A stretch of DNA of 42,503 bases from Phycisphaerales bacterium (GTDB lineage: Bacteria; Planctomycetota; Phycisphaerae; Phycisphaerales; UBA1924), in NCBI GenBank assembly GCA_020853815.1, contig JADYYE010000055.1, positions 1 to 42,503 of the forward strand, read 5' to 3'. The notes beneath the pieces are model-generated. The model was not told the DNA's origin. It worked only from the letters and a program-made list of their open reading frames with translations, and did not search any database. Position 1 is the first letter of the stretch; each line of letters starts with the position of its first letter. Made by a program: the position numbers and the translations under genes. Positions 24,311 through 33,022 of this stretch are shown here, piece by piece.

Positions 24311-26352
24311 TGATGCGACTGCTCGACACGATCAAGTCTCCCGCCGACCTCAAGTCGCTCGCCGTTGAGCAGTTGCCCCAGCTCGCCCAGGAAATCCGCG
24401 ACGCCATCTGCCTCCAGGTCTCGCGCACCGGCGGACACCTCGCCCCCAACCTCGGCGTTGTCGAGCTCACCATCGCGCTCCACTACGTCTTCGACTTCTC
24501 CTTTGACCGCCTCCTCTTCGACGTCGGCCACCAGTGCTATCCCCACAAGCTGCTCACCGGCCGCCTTCCCCTCCTCGACCACCTCCGCACCCGCCAAGGC
24601 ATGGCCGGTTTCCCCGAGCCCAGCGAGTCCCCCTTCGATCTCTTCCGCGTCGGACACGCCGGCACCGGCATCTCCACCGCCGTCGGCATGGCACGCGGCG
24701 ACGCCCTCGCCGCCGATTCCTTCGACCCAAAGCTCCGCCCCCAAGGCCGCCGCGTCGTCACCATGATCGGCGACGCCTCCATCGTCAACGGCGTCGCCAT
24801 GGAAGGCCTCAACAACGCAGGAACCCTCAACCGCCAGTTCCTCGTGGTCCTCAACGACAACGGCATGTCGATCTCGCACCCGCAGGGCGCCGTCAGCCAG
24901 TACTTCGATCGCGTCCGAATCTCCTCCCTTTACGCCGACCTCAAGAAGTCCGCGGGCGAAATCCTGAAGCATGTTCCCGGCGGCTCCCTCGTCCGCGAGG
25001 CCTACCACCGCGCCGGCGAAGCCACCAAGGCCATGCTCGACGAGGGCGGATGGTTCGAACGTTTCGGCCTCAAGACCGTCGGCCCCATCGACGGCCACGA
25101 TCTGCCCACGCTCATCGGCATCCTCTCCGAAGCCCGTGATTTCCCGCGCCCCATGGTCCTCCACGTCAAGACCGTCAAGGGCAAGGGCTTCGCGTTCAGC
25201 GAGGCCGACGCGTCGAAGTTCCACTCGCCGCCCGCCTTCGAGTTCGACACCGCCGAAGAGGGCGAGCCCGCCGAACGCGCCTGCCGCGTCGAGCTCAAGA
25301 GCGAGGGCCGCTCCTTCACCGCCGCCTTCTCCGACGCCATCCTCGCCGTGCTCGCGCGCGATCCAAAGGTCGTCGCCTGCACCGCCGCGATGCCCGACGG
25401 CACGGGCCTCACCAAGTCCCTGGCCGCCCATCCCGATCGCGTCTGGGACACCGGCATCTGCGAGAGCCACGCCCTCGACATGATGGCCGGCCTGGCCAAG
25501 ACCGGCTTCCGCCCCTTCTTCGCCGTCTACTCCACCTTCTTCCAGCGCGCCTTCGACCAGGCCTTCCAGGAAGCCTCGCTCCAGGGGCTCGCCGTCCGCC
25601 TCTGCCTCGATCGCGCCGGCCTCGTCGGCGGCGACGGCGCGGTGCACCACGGCTTCTGCGACACCGCGCTCCTCCGCACGCTCCCCGGCGCCGTCATCAC
25701 CGCCGCCATCGACGAGCCCTCGCTCCTGGCCGCCCTCGAGTTCATGCGCACGCACGACGAATCGCTCTCCAGCGTTCGCTATCCGCGCGACGTGGTCTCC
25801 GCGCGGCTCTCCAATCAACCCTGCCCGCCGTTCACGCTCGGCAAGGCTCGCTTGCTCACGCCCGAGATCGAGAACTCCGACGCCGCGATCCTCGCGTTCG
25901 GCACACCCGCGCTCGCGGCCCTCGACGCCGTCGATCAACTCAAGGGCGAGTACCGCGTCGAGGTCTACGACGCTCGCTTCGCCAAGCCCGTCGACGCCGC
26001 GCTCATCCGCCGCCTCATCGAGAGCGGCACGCCGATCATCACGATCGAAGACCACTCGATTGTCGGCGGCTTCGGCAGCGCCGTGCTCGAATCGGCCCAG
26101 GAAATGGGCCTCTCCGCCGCGGGCGTCACGCGCCTCGGCCTGCCCGATTCCTTCATCCATCAGGACTCGCGCTCGCGCCAGCTCGCCGAGGCCGGCCTCG
26201 ACGCCGCCTCCATCGCCCGCGCCATCCGCGAGAGCGTGCTCCGCCGCGCCGATTCCACGAGCGAGCACGCCGCGGGCTCTCCCCTCTCCGCGCCCGAGCC
26301 CAAGAACGCGATCCAGCCCGGCTCGCCCTTCCCGGCCCCGTCGCTGCAGTAG
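24310..26352 (+). CDS. dxs: 1-deoxy-D-xylulose-5-phosphate synthase
   Basis: Protein of 680 aa. It uses thiamine diphosphate to join pyruvate and glyceraldehyde 3-phosphate, the first step of the MEP isoprenoid pathway. It matches Dxs from end to end: LLDTIKSPADLKSL, FDVGHQCYPHKLLTGR, the ThDP motif GDASIVNGVAMEGLNN followed by LVVLNDNGMSIS, VKTVKGKGF, DRAGLVGGDGAVHHG and IEDHSIVGGFGSAV. The motif begins GDA rather than GDG, a change I believe occurs in some Dxs relatives. The start is at 24310 or 24313; the former overlaps the stop of the upstream small ORF (TGATG). About 25 extra residues at the C-terminus are low in complexity. Confidence 0.95.
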   Translation: MMRLLDTIKSPADLKSLAVEQLPQLAQEIRDAICLQVSRTGGHLAPNLGVVELTIALHYVFDFSFDRLLFDVGHQCYPHKLLTGRLPLLDHLRTRQGMAGFPEPSESPFDLFRVGHAGTGISTAVGMARGDALAADSFDPKLRPQGRRVVTMIGDASIVNGVAMEGLNNAGTLNRQFLVVLNDNGMSISHPQGAVSQYFDRVRISSLYADLKKSAGEILKHVPGGSLVREAYHRAGEATKAMLDEGGWFERFGLKTVGPIDGHDLPTLIGILSEARDFPRPMVLHVKTVKGKGFAFSEADASKFHSPPAFEFDTAEEGEPAERACRVELKSEGRSFTAAFSDAILAVLARDPKVVACTAAMPDGTGLTKSLAAHPDRVWDTGICESHALDMMAGLAKTGFRPFFAVYSTFFQRAFDQAFQEASLQGLAVRLCLDRAGLVGGDGAVHHGFCDTALLRTLPGAVITAAIDEPSLLAALEFMRTHDESLSSVRYPRDVVSARLSNQPCPPFTLGKARLLTPEIENSDAAILAFGTPALAALDAVDQLKGEYRVEVYDARFAKPVDAALIRRLIESGTPIITIEDHSIVGGFGSAVLESAQEMGLSAAGVTRLGLPDSFIHQDSRSRQLAEAGLDAASIARAIRESVLRRADSTSEHAAGSPLSAPEPKNAIQPGSPFPAPSLQ

Positions 26353-26445
26353 GCGTGCCCCTTTCGCTCGCCGCGCCGCCGACGGCGCTTCGCGTTCCGT
26401 GCTCTGGTTCACGAGCCCGCCGCGCCAGCCAAGACCTTCTCTCTT

Positions 26446-26530
26446 GGGTGGCCCGGCGGTCCCCGCCGGTCTGGGGCTTCACATGCTCCGGGTGGCGTGG
26501 CCAAGCCCGGGCTCTGGCGGGCTTGACCAC
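26446..26530. repeat. hairpin repeat modules upstream of SUMF1-like copy 2
   Basis: GGGTGGCC is followed by CCGGCGG-TCC-CCGCCGG, a perfect 7-bp hairpin. Further on, GTGGCCAAGCCCG (26497-26509) pairs with CGGGCTTGACCAC (26518-26530). The same two modules occur in the same orientation relative to the gene upstream of SUMF1-like copy 1, where two further modules are present as well. Confidence 0.8.
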
Positions 26531-26567
26531 GTTCTGCGGGTTCCGCGCCAAGACTCATTTCCGCGCG

Positions 26568-26573
26568 TACGCT
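26568..26573 (+). promoter_or_regulatory. candidate -10 box of SUMF1-like copy 2
   Basis: TACGCT, 17 nt (containing GATGGAGGTC), then ATG. The spacing and ribosome-site core equal those of copy 1. Confidence 0.4.
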
Positions 26574-26590
26574 CCGCCGATGGAGGTCAC

Positions 26591-27619
26591 ATGAACCGCG
26601 AGTTCTGTTCGATCCTCGCTTCCATTTCGTGCGTGGCCCTCGCCGCACCCGCCCTCGCCCAAAACTACGACTTTCAGTGGGCCACCATCGACCACCCCGG
26701 CAACGCACCGTATCAGGGAACCATGGACGAGTGGATCACGAGCGGGCGCGGCCGCGTCGACCACACCTACCGCATGAGCAAGCTCGAAGTCACCACCGCG
26801 CAGTGGATGGAGTTCGTCAACACCTTCTCGACGCAATCCCAAGACCTTGCCTACTTCGCCGAGCCGCTCTACTGGGGCGCGACGGAAGACCACTCCTACG
26901 GCGGGCCGGGAATCCGCTGGAAGCTCCTCGACGTGCCCGGCGCGGCCATGCGCCCCGTCACCGGCTTCGGCTGGCGCACCGCGGCCCAATACTGCAACTG
27001 GCTCCACAACGACAAGCGATCCGACCTCGACGCGATCAAGAACGGCGCGTACGACACGTCAACGTTCGTGCGAAACCCCGATGGCTCGTTCGCAGACCAA
27101 TCAACGCACAACCCCCACGCCAAGTTCTGGATTCCGACGCTGGACGAGTGGCTCAAGGCCGTGCATTACGACCCGAATCGCTACGGCCCCGACCAGGGCG
27201 GTTGGTGGCGATTCCCCAACACCTCCGACACCGCACCGATCCCGGGAGTGCCCGGCGTGGGCGACACCAGCGCCGGCTATGCACCCTATGGCTACTCAGA
27301 CGGATTTGACTTGCCGCTCGGTTCATACCCGACAACGGTGACACCGTGGGGCCTTCTCGACGCGTCCGGCGGCGCGAGCGAGTGGCTGGAAGACTGGTTG
27401 CCCCCGCCGGACTCGTTCCATTTCTACCGACTTTACGATGGAGCGCCAGCAGGTTCTCCTCCCTACACCGTTGCTGATGAGGTCGGCTTGACTGGCGCTT
27501 GGGTTGCGGTGGATCCGGGCGCGCATATTGGTCTTCGCATCGCATCGATACCAGGCCCTTCCACACCCGTCGTCGCGCTGACTTCCTTCTTTGCCCTCAC
27601 CCCGCGTCGCCGTCGCTGA
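26591..27619 (+). CDS. secreted SUMF1/FGE-sulfatase-domain protein with PEP-CTERM-like tail (copy 2)
   Basis: Protein of 342 aa with a signal peptide ending APALAQ. It is aligned with copy 1 throughout: RGRVDHTYRMSKLEVTTAQW, GGPGIRWKLLDVPGAAMRPV, CNWLHN, FWIPTLDEWLKAVHYDPNR, PWGLLDASGGASEW and IGLRIAS. The C-terminal signal is IPGPSTPVVALTSFFAL, then RRRR, a PEP-CTERM-like arrangement with GPS in place of PEP. The FGE catalytic cysteines are not present. A GGAGGT ribosome site fixes the ATG at 26591. It is probably exported and processed at the envelope; partner and ligand are unknown. Confidence 0.87.
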   Translation: MNREFCSILASISCVALAAPALAQNYDFQWATIDHPGNAPYQGTMDEWITSGRGRVDHTYRMSKLEVTTAQWMEFVNTFSTQSQDLAYFAEPLYWGATEDHSYGGPGIRWKLLDVPGAAMRPVTGFGWRTAAQYCNWLHNDKRSDLDAIKNGAYDTSTFVRNPDGSFADQSTHNPHAKFWIPTLDEWLKAVHYDPNRYGPDQGGWWRFPNTSDTAPIPGVPGVGDTSAGYAPYGYSDGFDLPLGSYPTTVTPWGLLDASGGASEWLEDWLPPPDSFHFYRLYDGAPAGSPPYTVADEVGLTGAWVAVDPGAHIGLRIASIPGPSTPVVALTSFFALTPRRRR

Positions 27620-27651
27620 TCGCTCGCCACCCGCCGAATTCAAGTTCCGCC

Positions 27652-27722
27652 GTGCCACCGATGTCGTCCGCGACATCGGTGCTCTTCATGTCGTGCTTTG
27701 TGGGTCGGCGCTCCGCGCCGAC
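27652..27722. repeat. two hairpin modules downstream of SUMF1-like copy 2
   Basis: 27652-27687 is the ACCGATGTCG hairpin with loop TCCG, flanked by GTGCC and GCTCTTC, an exact inverted copy of the core at 1501-1535. 27704-27722 is GTCGGCG-CTCCG-CGCCGAC, the module also seen at 1401-1431. The first may terminate the SUMF1 transcript. Confidence 0.8.
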
Positions 27723-27800
27723 GCCTTCCTTTTCTACCTGCTCCTCGCCTTGCCTCTCCTTCCTCTTCCCCTTCCCCTTCCCTTTCTTCTTCTCCGCGCC

Positions 27801-27857
27801 CTCTGCGTCCTCTGCGTTGAAACCTCTTCTCTTCCCCACTCCCCATTCCCCACTCCC
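27801..27857. repeat. nonamer then heptamer arrays
   Basis: CTCTGCGTC and CTCTGCGTT (period 9), then CACTCCC, CATTCCC and CACTCCC (period 7). The order of the two families is the same as at 21155-21227. Confidence 0.7.
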
Positions 27858-27870
27858 GCTCTTCCCGGTT

Positions 27871-28072
27871 AGTGCCCGCTTATCACCGCGTCCGTGCGCA
27901 CCAAAGTGTCCGTCTTTTTGGCCGCTTTCCAGATTCCAGGAAAAAATCTTCGCGCACCCTCTCTCCGCGCGCAACCCCGTTCCCGGCCTGTATTTCCGCT
28001 TCTCCCGAGTGCCCAGTGCCAAGTGCCTAGTGCCTACTTACAACCGCCTCCGTGCGCACCAAAGTGTCCGTC
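27871..28072. repeat. 44-bp direct repeat pair with a heptamer array between
   Basis: 27871-27914 and 28029-28072 are near-identical. Both begin AGTGCC and both end in an identical 24-nt block (27891-27914 and 28049-28072). Four heptamers AGTGCCC, AGTGCCA, AGTGCCT and AGTGCCT at 28008-28035 run into the second copy. Confidence 0.8.
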
Positions 28073-28163
28073 CGCCCCTCTGTGGAGGGACAACTCGGAG
28101 GAACCCATGCGCACCACACCAGGCCAATCCCGGTCGCACCAATCCCCGTCACGCCAGTCCGAC

Positions 28164-28994
28164 TTATCCCAGCTTCTCGATCAGCGGCTCGATCATCGTC
28201 CGCGCCGCGATCATGTCCGCGACGCGCGATTCGCCCGCCTCGCGCTCGATCATGAAGTTGCACCCCAGCCCGTGCTCGCGCACGACCTCGAAGAAGCCCG
28301 GCCAATCCACGTCGCCCGTGCCCACCACGACCTCGCTCCCCCAGGTGCCGGGGTTCTCGGTGAGCAGCGCGTCCTTGATGTGGACCTGCACGACATGCGG
28401 CGCCAGCGTGTCCAGCGCCGCGACCGGATCGCCCATGTCATAGAGGATCATGTTGGCCGGGTCGAAGTTCACGCCGACGTTGGGGTGCGCAAGCTCCTTC
28501 ATCACGTCGAGCAGCGTCTCGGCCGATTCCTGCCCGGTCTCAAGCCCGAGCTTGACGCCCTGGGCCGCGAATCGGTCCGCGATCTGCCCGATCCGCCCGA
28601 GCATCTTCCGCCGCCCGCTGTCGCTCTTGCGTTCCGGCAGGAATCCCGCGTGGAAGGTGACGAGTTTCACGCCGATCTTCTTGGCGATGGCGGCCGATTC
28701 CTCCGCCATCGAGAGGTTCCACAGCCAGTGCGTGTCGCTGCGCACACCGCCGGTCTCGCGGATCGATTGCAGCGTGGAATAGTCCTCGCCCTTGGTGCCG
28801 ATCATGCCGCTGGCGATCCGGATGTTGGCGCGCCGGAGCGACGTGGTGGTCTCCTCGATCGGCCACGCGCCGGAGCGCAGGGGCTCCAGCGCCAGCTGCA
28901 CGCACGACACGCCGACCTCGCCCAGGGCCCGGGCCAGTTCGACCGGGGATTCGCACTTGAGGGACCATGAGCACGCGCCGAGGCGGGGATGCAT
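28164..28994 (-). CDS. sugar phosphate isomerase/epimerase-like TIM-barrel protein
   Basis: Protein of 276 aa of the AP-endonuclease-2/xylose-isomerase-like barrel family. Typical pieces are LGACSWSL at the start, VSCVQLALEP, VTFHAGFLPE, LGLETGQESAETL, VGVNFDPANMIL and VVQVHIKDAL, with metal-binding Glu, Asp and His at the ends of the strands. It likely isomerises or epimerises a sugar or inositol derivative; the substrate is unknown. The ATG at 28994 follows AAGGAA. It is divergent from the GHL10/ROK pair, separated by 103 nt, so carbohydrate use is a reasonable shared theme. Confidence 0.85.
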   Translation of the reverse strand: MHPRLGACSWSLKCESPVELARALGEVGVSCVQLALEPLRSGAWPIEETTTSLRRANIRIASGMIGTKGEDYSTLQSIRETGGVRSDTHWLWNLSMAEESAAIAKKIGVKLVTFHAGFLPERKSDSGRRKMLGRIGQIADRFAAQGVKLGLETGQESAETLLDVMKELAHPNVGVNFDPANMILYDMGDPVAALDTLAPHVVQVHIKDALLTENPGTWGSEVVVGTGDVDWPGFFEVVREHGLGCNFMIEREAGESRVADMIAARTMIEPLIEKLG

Positions 28995-29097
28995 GGGAGT
29001 TCCTTTCGAAGCCGCCCGAGCCCGGGCGTCGATACAGGCTAGCCTCTTTGGAGCCGCGGCGGCGAGCGGGCGGGCAAGATCGGAAAGCGAGGACCGG

Positions 29098-30366
29098 ATG
29101 ACGACCCTGAGAATTGCGGAAATCGGTGTGGTTCGGGCGGGAACGACGCCGTGGCGCTCGCTGCTCGTCTCGATCGTGCTCCTGGCGCTGGGGCTGTTCG
29201 TCGTGTCCGCGCGGGCGGGGACCGAGGACAAGTTCGTCGGCCTGTGGGTCACCCGCTGGGACTATCGCTCCGCCGATGATGTGCGCGATGTGATGGAGCG
29301 CGCCGCGGCCGCGGGATTCACCGATGTCGTCTGGCAGGTACGCGGCCAGGCCGACGCGTATTACCAGAGTTCGATCGAGCCATGGGGCGATGAGATCATG
29401 AAGGGCGCGCCCGACGGCGCGACCACGCCCGGGTTCGACCCGCTCGCGGTCGCGGTCGAGCTCGCGCACGCCGACGGCCTGCGCCTGCACGCGTGGGTCA
29501 ACGTCATGCCGATGTGGAAGGGCAAGGTCCCGCCCACGAACCAGAAGCACCTGATCTACACGCACCCGGAATGGCGGCTCGTCAACCAGCGGGGCGAGGT
29601 CCAGCCGCTGAACGACCACTACGTCATCGTGAACCCGATCCTCCCCGAGGTACACGACTATCTCGTCGGCGTCTTCAAGGACATCGTGACGCGCTACGAC
29701 GTCGACGGGCTGCACATGGACTACGTGCGCTTCGTCAGCGAGCTCATGGGCAAGGACGACGTGTACCCCGCCGACGAGAAGTCGCAGCTGCTCTTCAAGC
29801 AGGCGACGGGGCGCGAGGGAATCTCGACGCCGGAAGACAAGGCGGCCCTCAAGGCGTACGTGCGCCAGCGCATCACCGACCTGGTTGTGCGCATCAGGAA
29901 GGAAGCGGTGGGAGCGCGCGAGGGCGTGGTTTTCTCGGCCGCCATCTGGCGACGCCCCGAGCTGGCGCGCGACACGTACTTGCAGGATTCGCCCGCGTGG
30001 CTCAACGACGAGGTGCTGGACCTGGGCATGCCCATGATCTACACGGACAAGGACGAGCAGTTCACGTCGGACCTGAAGGCGTGGGTGGCGGCGACGCCCA
30101 AGGCCAGGCTCGCGCCGGGGCTGGGGGTCTATCTCATCAAGCCCGCGATGACGCCCTCGCAGATCGGGATCACGCGCGAGCTGGTCGGCACGCCGCCCAG
30201 CGTCGCGATCTTCGCGTATTCGTCGCTGTTCGAGAGCGCGGACCCGAACCAGAACAAGGCCTTCGACGCGGCGGAGGAGCGAAAGACGCGCTTGTTCTTC
30301 GTCAAGCGGGCGCTGGCGGCGATGGACGGCAAGGGGCAAGAGCTGAACGAGAACAAGCCGGAGTAG
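29098..30366 (+). CDS. exported GHL10-type (DUF187-like) glycoside hydrolase-like protein
   Basis: Protein of 422 aa. The N-terminus is a signal or anchor helix (LLVSIVLLALGLFVVSARAG). The rest fits the glycosyl-hydrolase-like 10 family: GLWVTRWDYRSADDVRDVME, WQVRGQADAYYQS, GLRLHAWVNVMPMWKGK, VDGLHMDYVRFVSEL and LGMPMIYTD. Members are thought to act on glycans of the cell wall or envelope; this substrate is not known. The ATG at 29098 has GAGGA upstream. It ends 3 nt before a ROK kinase gene, so the pair is probably one operon for releasing and phosphorylating a sugar. Confidence 0.88.
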   Translation: MTTLRIAEIGVVRAGTTPWRSLLVSIVLLALGLFVVSARAGTEDKFVGLWVTRWDYRSADDVRDVMERAAAAGFTDVVWQVRGQADAYYQSSIEPWGDEIMKGAPDGATTPGFDPLAVAVELAHADGLRLHAWVNVMPMWKGKVPPTNQKHLIYTHPEWRLVNQRGEVQPLNDHYVIVNPILPEVHDYLVGVFKDIVTRYDVDGLHMDYVRFVSELMGKDDVYPADEKSQLLFKQATGREGISTPEDKAALKAYVRQRITDLVVRIRKEAVGAREGVVFSAAIWRRPELARDTYLQDSPAWLNDEVLDLGMPMIYTDKDEQFTSDLKAWVAATPKARLAPGLGVYLIKPAMTPSQIGITRELVGTPPSVAIFAYSSLFESADPNQNKAFDAAEERKTRLFFVKRALAAMDGKGQELNENKPE

Positions 30367-30369
30367 GCG

Positions 30370-31242
30370 ATGGACTGGCTCGGCATCGACATCGGCGGGT
30401 CGTCGGTCAAGGGCGCGCGGCTGCGCGACGGCGTGGTCGCGGCGACGGCGCAGAGCGATCGCTACGAGAACCCGGAGCCCGACGCGATCCGGGGCGCGAT
30501 CGCGGGGGTCCTCAGCAAGATCGGCAACAGCGCCCCGGCGGCGCTGGGCGTGTGCGCGCCGGGCATCTACGACCAGGAGCACGGGCGCATCGTGAAGTCG
30601 GTGAACCTGGCGGGGCTGTGCGCCCTGGCGCTGCGCGATGAGCTGGCGGCGATGACCGGCGCGAGCGCGGGGTCGATCGGCGTGTTCACGGATGCGCACG
30701 CCGCGGCGTACGACTTTGCGATGTCGCGCGGGCTGAGCGGTCGCGTGGTCGCGATCTCGATCGGGACGGGCGTCGGCGCGGCGGTGCTGGATGACGGCGT
30801 TCCGCTCGTGGTGTCGGGTCGATCACCGGGGCACCTCGGACAGATCGATGTTGGCGAGCATCTGGGCCCTGGGTTCTCGAGCGTTCCGCTGGGGCCGGAC
30901 GGCGGGCGCGGCGGGCTGGAGGGCTACATCGGGCTGCCCGCGATCGTGCGAGCGTACGGGCGGCACGTCGAGCACGTGCTCCCCACGTTCACGATCGATC
31001 ACCCGCCGGTGCGGGCGCTGATGCGCGCGATCAGGATCGTCCACGCGATCTATCGCCCGGAGCACGTCGCGCTCCTGGGCGGCATCGGCGTGGCGCTGAA
31101 GCGGCTCGTGCCCGAGATCCGCGAGCGGGTCGACGACGAACTCACGTCGCTGGCGCGCTTGGGCTGGGAACTGCACGCGGGCGATGACCTGCTGCACGCG
31201 GCGCGCGGCGCGGGGAGGCTGGCGGGGACGATCGAGCGATGA
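30370..31242 (+). CDS. ROK-family sugar kinase (glucokinase-like)
   Basis: Protein of 290 aa. The phosphate-binding loop is GIDIGGSSVKGARL and the active Asp is in TDAHAAAYDF (family NDANAAA). A second ATP region is ISIGTGVGAAVLDDG, and GHLGQIDVG stands where GEIGH is usual. The ROK zinc motif (CxCGxxGCxE) is absent. It probably phosphorylates a hexose with ATP or polyphosphate in the cytoplasm. It is tightly linked to the GHL10 gene upstream. Its stop codon overlaps the start of the hairpin repeat at 31241. Confidence 0.87.
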   Translation: MDWLGIDIGGSSVKGARLRDGVVAATAQSDRYENPEPDAIRGAIAGVLSKIGNSAPAALGVCAPGIYDQEHGRIVKSVNLAGLCALALRDELAAMTGASAGSIGVFTDAHAAAYDFAMSRGLSGRVVAISIGTGVGAAVLDDGVPLVVSGRSPGHLGQIDVGEHLGPGFSSVPLGPDGGRGGLEGYIGLPAIVRAYGRHVEHVLPTFTIDHPPVRALMRAIRIVHAIYRPEHVALLGGIGVALKRLVPEIRERVDDELTSLARLGWELHAGDDLLHAARGAGRLAGTIER

Positions 31243-31275
31243 AGAGCACCGATGTCGAAGACGACATCGGTGGCG
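31241..31275. repeat. hairpin repeat at a convergent gene junction
   Basis: GAAGAGC, then ACCGATGTCG-AAGA-CGACATCGGT, then GGCGC. The 10-bp stem is perfect and the loop differs from the other copies. The element fills most of the 51 nt between the ends of the ROK gene (+) and the MmgE gene (-), where a two-way terminator would be expected, although a T tract is lacking. Confidence 0.8.
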
Positions 31276-31293
31276 CGGGGGCAAGAGCGCGGG

Positions 31294-32745
31294 CTACTTC
31301 ACGGTGAGCTTGGTGAAGTCGCGGATGTTCGCGCAGGTTTCCAGCGACATGACGGCCTTGGCGAGCGCGTCGCACTTGGTGCGGCCGATGATCTCGTCGC
31401 CCAGGGCGTGGAACTCCACGCCGATTTCGTCGGCGGTCATGGGGTCGCGCGGGTCGCCCTTGGGGACGTCGACGCGGGTTGCGAAGGACTTGCCCGACGT
31501 GGTGGTGATGGTGACGCGCGAGGGCTGGAACTTCGGGAAGAGCGCCTCGAACTCGTCGTTGGCGACGACCTTCACCTTGTCCATCACGGGGATGAGTGAC
31601 TTGTCGAGGACGCGCGATTCCTTGAATTGGAGCGGCGTGACCATGCCGTCGATGAGGCCGACCGCCATGCAGTAGGGGAGCGAATGGTCGGCGGTTTCCT
31701 TGGAATCGGGGCGGTACTTGTGGGGATCACCGAGGATGTCGGCGGCGCGGGCGATGACTTCGACCTTGATCTCGGCGACGTCGGCGGGCTTGATGGTGTT
31801 TTCCTTCACGCACTTCATCATGGCGGTGAGGGGCGCGTGGGAGAGGGCTTCGATCGGGACGGACTTCATGCCGCAGTCCTGGATGCGGTAGTGATCGCTC
31901 GTGCCCTTGGGGAGTTTGTCGAGGAGCATGTTGGTATCGAACTTGGCGGGCGAGCCCTTGTACTGAACGTGGCCGAAGACGGCGTAGAGGCCTTCCTTGC
32001 CGTCGAAGATGTGCTCGGGGCCTGAGTAGCCTCGCTTGGCGAGGAGTGCGGATTCGACGCCCATGCGTGTCGCCCAGGGATCGACGGTGTTCTTCATGTT
32101 GGTGAGTTTGCCGGCGGTGACGGCGCCGGGCGAGAAGGTGCGCGCGGCGCTGATGCCGATGGCCTGGACCATCTGGTCGACGCTGAGGTCGAGGACGCGT
32201 GCGGCGGCGATGGGGGCGGCGAAGCAGGTGAGGGTGGCGTGGTGCCAGCCGTATTCGCGCACGCCGGGAACGCCGAACTCGCAGAGGCGTTGCTCGACCT
32301 CGTAGGCGATGACGCTGGCGAGGATGAGGTCCTTGCCGGAGAGGGCGAGCATCTCGCAGAGGGCGAGCGGGCCGCCGAGGATGTCGGAGGGATGGCAGGG
32401 GTCGGCCTTCCAGTAGATGTCGTTGTAATCCATCGCGCGGATCATGTGGCAATTGAGGAAGGCGGCGTCGACGGGGTTGGTCTTGAAGCCGGAGACGAAG
32501 CAGGTGCAGGGGCCGGAGGCGCCGCTCTGGAGAGCGGTGCCACCAGACATTTCTTTGTAGTGGGCGAGGAGGATGTGCGCGTCCTCCTGCTGCGAGCCGC
32601 CCAGGGCGCAGCCGAGGGAATCGAACCAGAAGAGCTTGGCCTTTTCGATGGCGGCGGGGGAGAGATGCTCGTAGCGGAGCGAGGTGGCCCACTCGGCGAG
32701 GGAATGGGAGATGTATTTTTTGGCGGTTGCGGCGGGGCTGGACAT
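31294..32745 (-). CDS. MmgE/PrpD family protein
   Basis: Protein of 483 aa covering the full MmgE/PrpD fold: LSPAAIEKAKLFWFDSLGCA, AAFLNCHMIRAMDYNDIYWK, HPSDILGGPLALCEM, GWHHATLTCFAAPIAAARVL, and in the C-terminal half YRPDSKETADHSLPYCMAVG. The family includes 2-methylcitrate dehydratase and cis-aconitate decarboxylase. No prpB or prpC gene is near, so the propionate role is not established. The start at 32745 follows GAGGA. It stands alone between a convergent and a divergent neighbour. Confidence 0.9.
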   Translation of the reverse strand: MSSPAATAKKYISHSLAEWATSLRYEHLSPAAIEKAKLFWFDSLGCALGGSQQEDAHILLAHYKEMSGGTALQSGASGPCTCFVSGFKTNPVDAAFLNCHMIRAMDYNDIYWKADPCHPSDILGGPLALCEMLALSGKDLILASVIAYEVEQRLCEFGVPGVREYGWHHATLTCFAAPIAAARVLDLSVDQMVQAIGISAARTFSPGAVTAGKLTNMKNTVDPWATRMGVESALLAKRGYSGPEHIFDGKEGLYAVFGHVQYKGSPAKFDTNMLLDKLPKGTSDHYRIQDCGMKSVPIEALSHAPLTAMMKCVKENTIKPADVAEIKVEVIARAADILGDPHKYRPDSKETADHSLPYCMAVGLIDGMVTPLQFKESRVLDKSLIPVMDKVKVVANDEFEALFPKFQPSRVTITTTSGKSFATRVDVPKGDPRDPMTADEIGVEFHALGDEIIGRTKCDALAKAVMSLETCANIRDFTKLTVK

Positions 32746-32796
32746 GGATGAATCCTCGGATGGGTTTGTTGAGGCAGGGTATGTCGGGGGAGGAGT

Positions 32797-32824
32797 GGGA
32801 GTGGGGAATGGTGAGTCGGGAGTG
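32797..32824. repeat. period-7 tandem array GGGAGTG
   Basis: GGGAGTG, GGGAATG, GTGAGTC and GGGAGTG. After about 28 nt a fragment of the GTCGGC hairpin module follows (GCGGAGCGCCGAC, 32853-32865). The rest of the 32746-33022 spacer is purine-rich and shows nothing else. Confidence 0.65.
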
Positions 32825-33022
32825 GGGAGAAAAGAGCCAAAACGCGAAGGCCGCGGAGCGCCGACGTACCCAGGAAGTGCCCGGCCTCACGGTCGGGCGG
32901 AGGGAAGAAGCGAGGCGGCGAGACGGGAAAGGAAGAAAGGGAGTAAGTTGAGCGAAGCGTCGAGCGGCGTGGGCGATCGGTGCGTCGCGGATCGCTGGCC
33001 GAGGGGCCGGGAAAGGGATTCG

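Larger units (their letters stand above)
27620..28163. other. repeat-filled spacer with no gene
   Basis: These 544 nt hold no credible gene. They are almost entirely repeats: hairpin modules (27652-27722), pyrimidine-rich stretches, a period-9 and a period-7 array (27801-27857), a 44-bp direct repeat (27871-27914 and 28029-28072) and another period-7 array (28008-28035). Confidence 0.75.

Noticed and set aside
24229..26412. Long open frame on the minus strand opposite dxs
   Set aside because: Dxs matches its family along the whole length. The antisense product is a Glu/Gly/Asp-rich shadow caused by third-position GC bias.
31294..32745. A 2-methylcitrate (propionate) pathway locus
   Set aside because: Only the MmgE/PrpD protein is present. 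No prpB, prpC or acnD gene is adjacent, so the family name is kept without the pathway.
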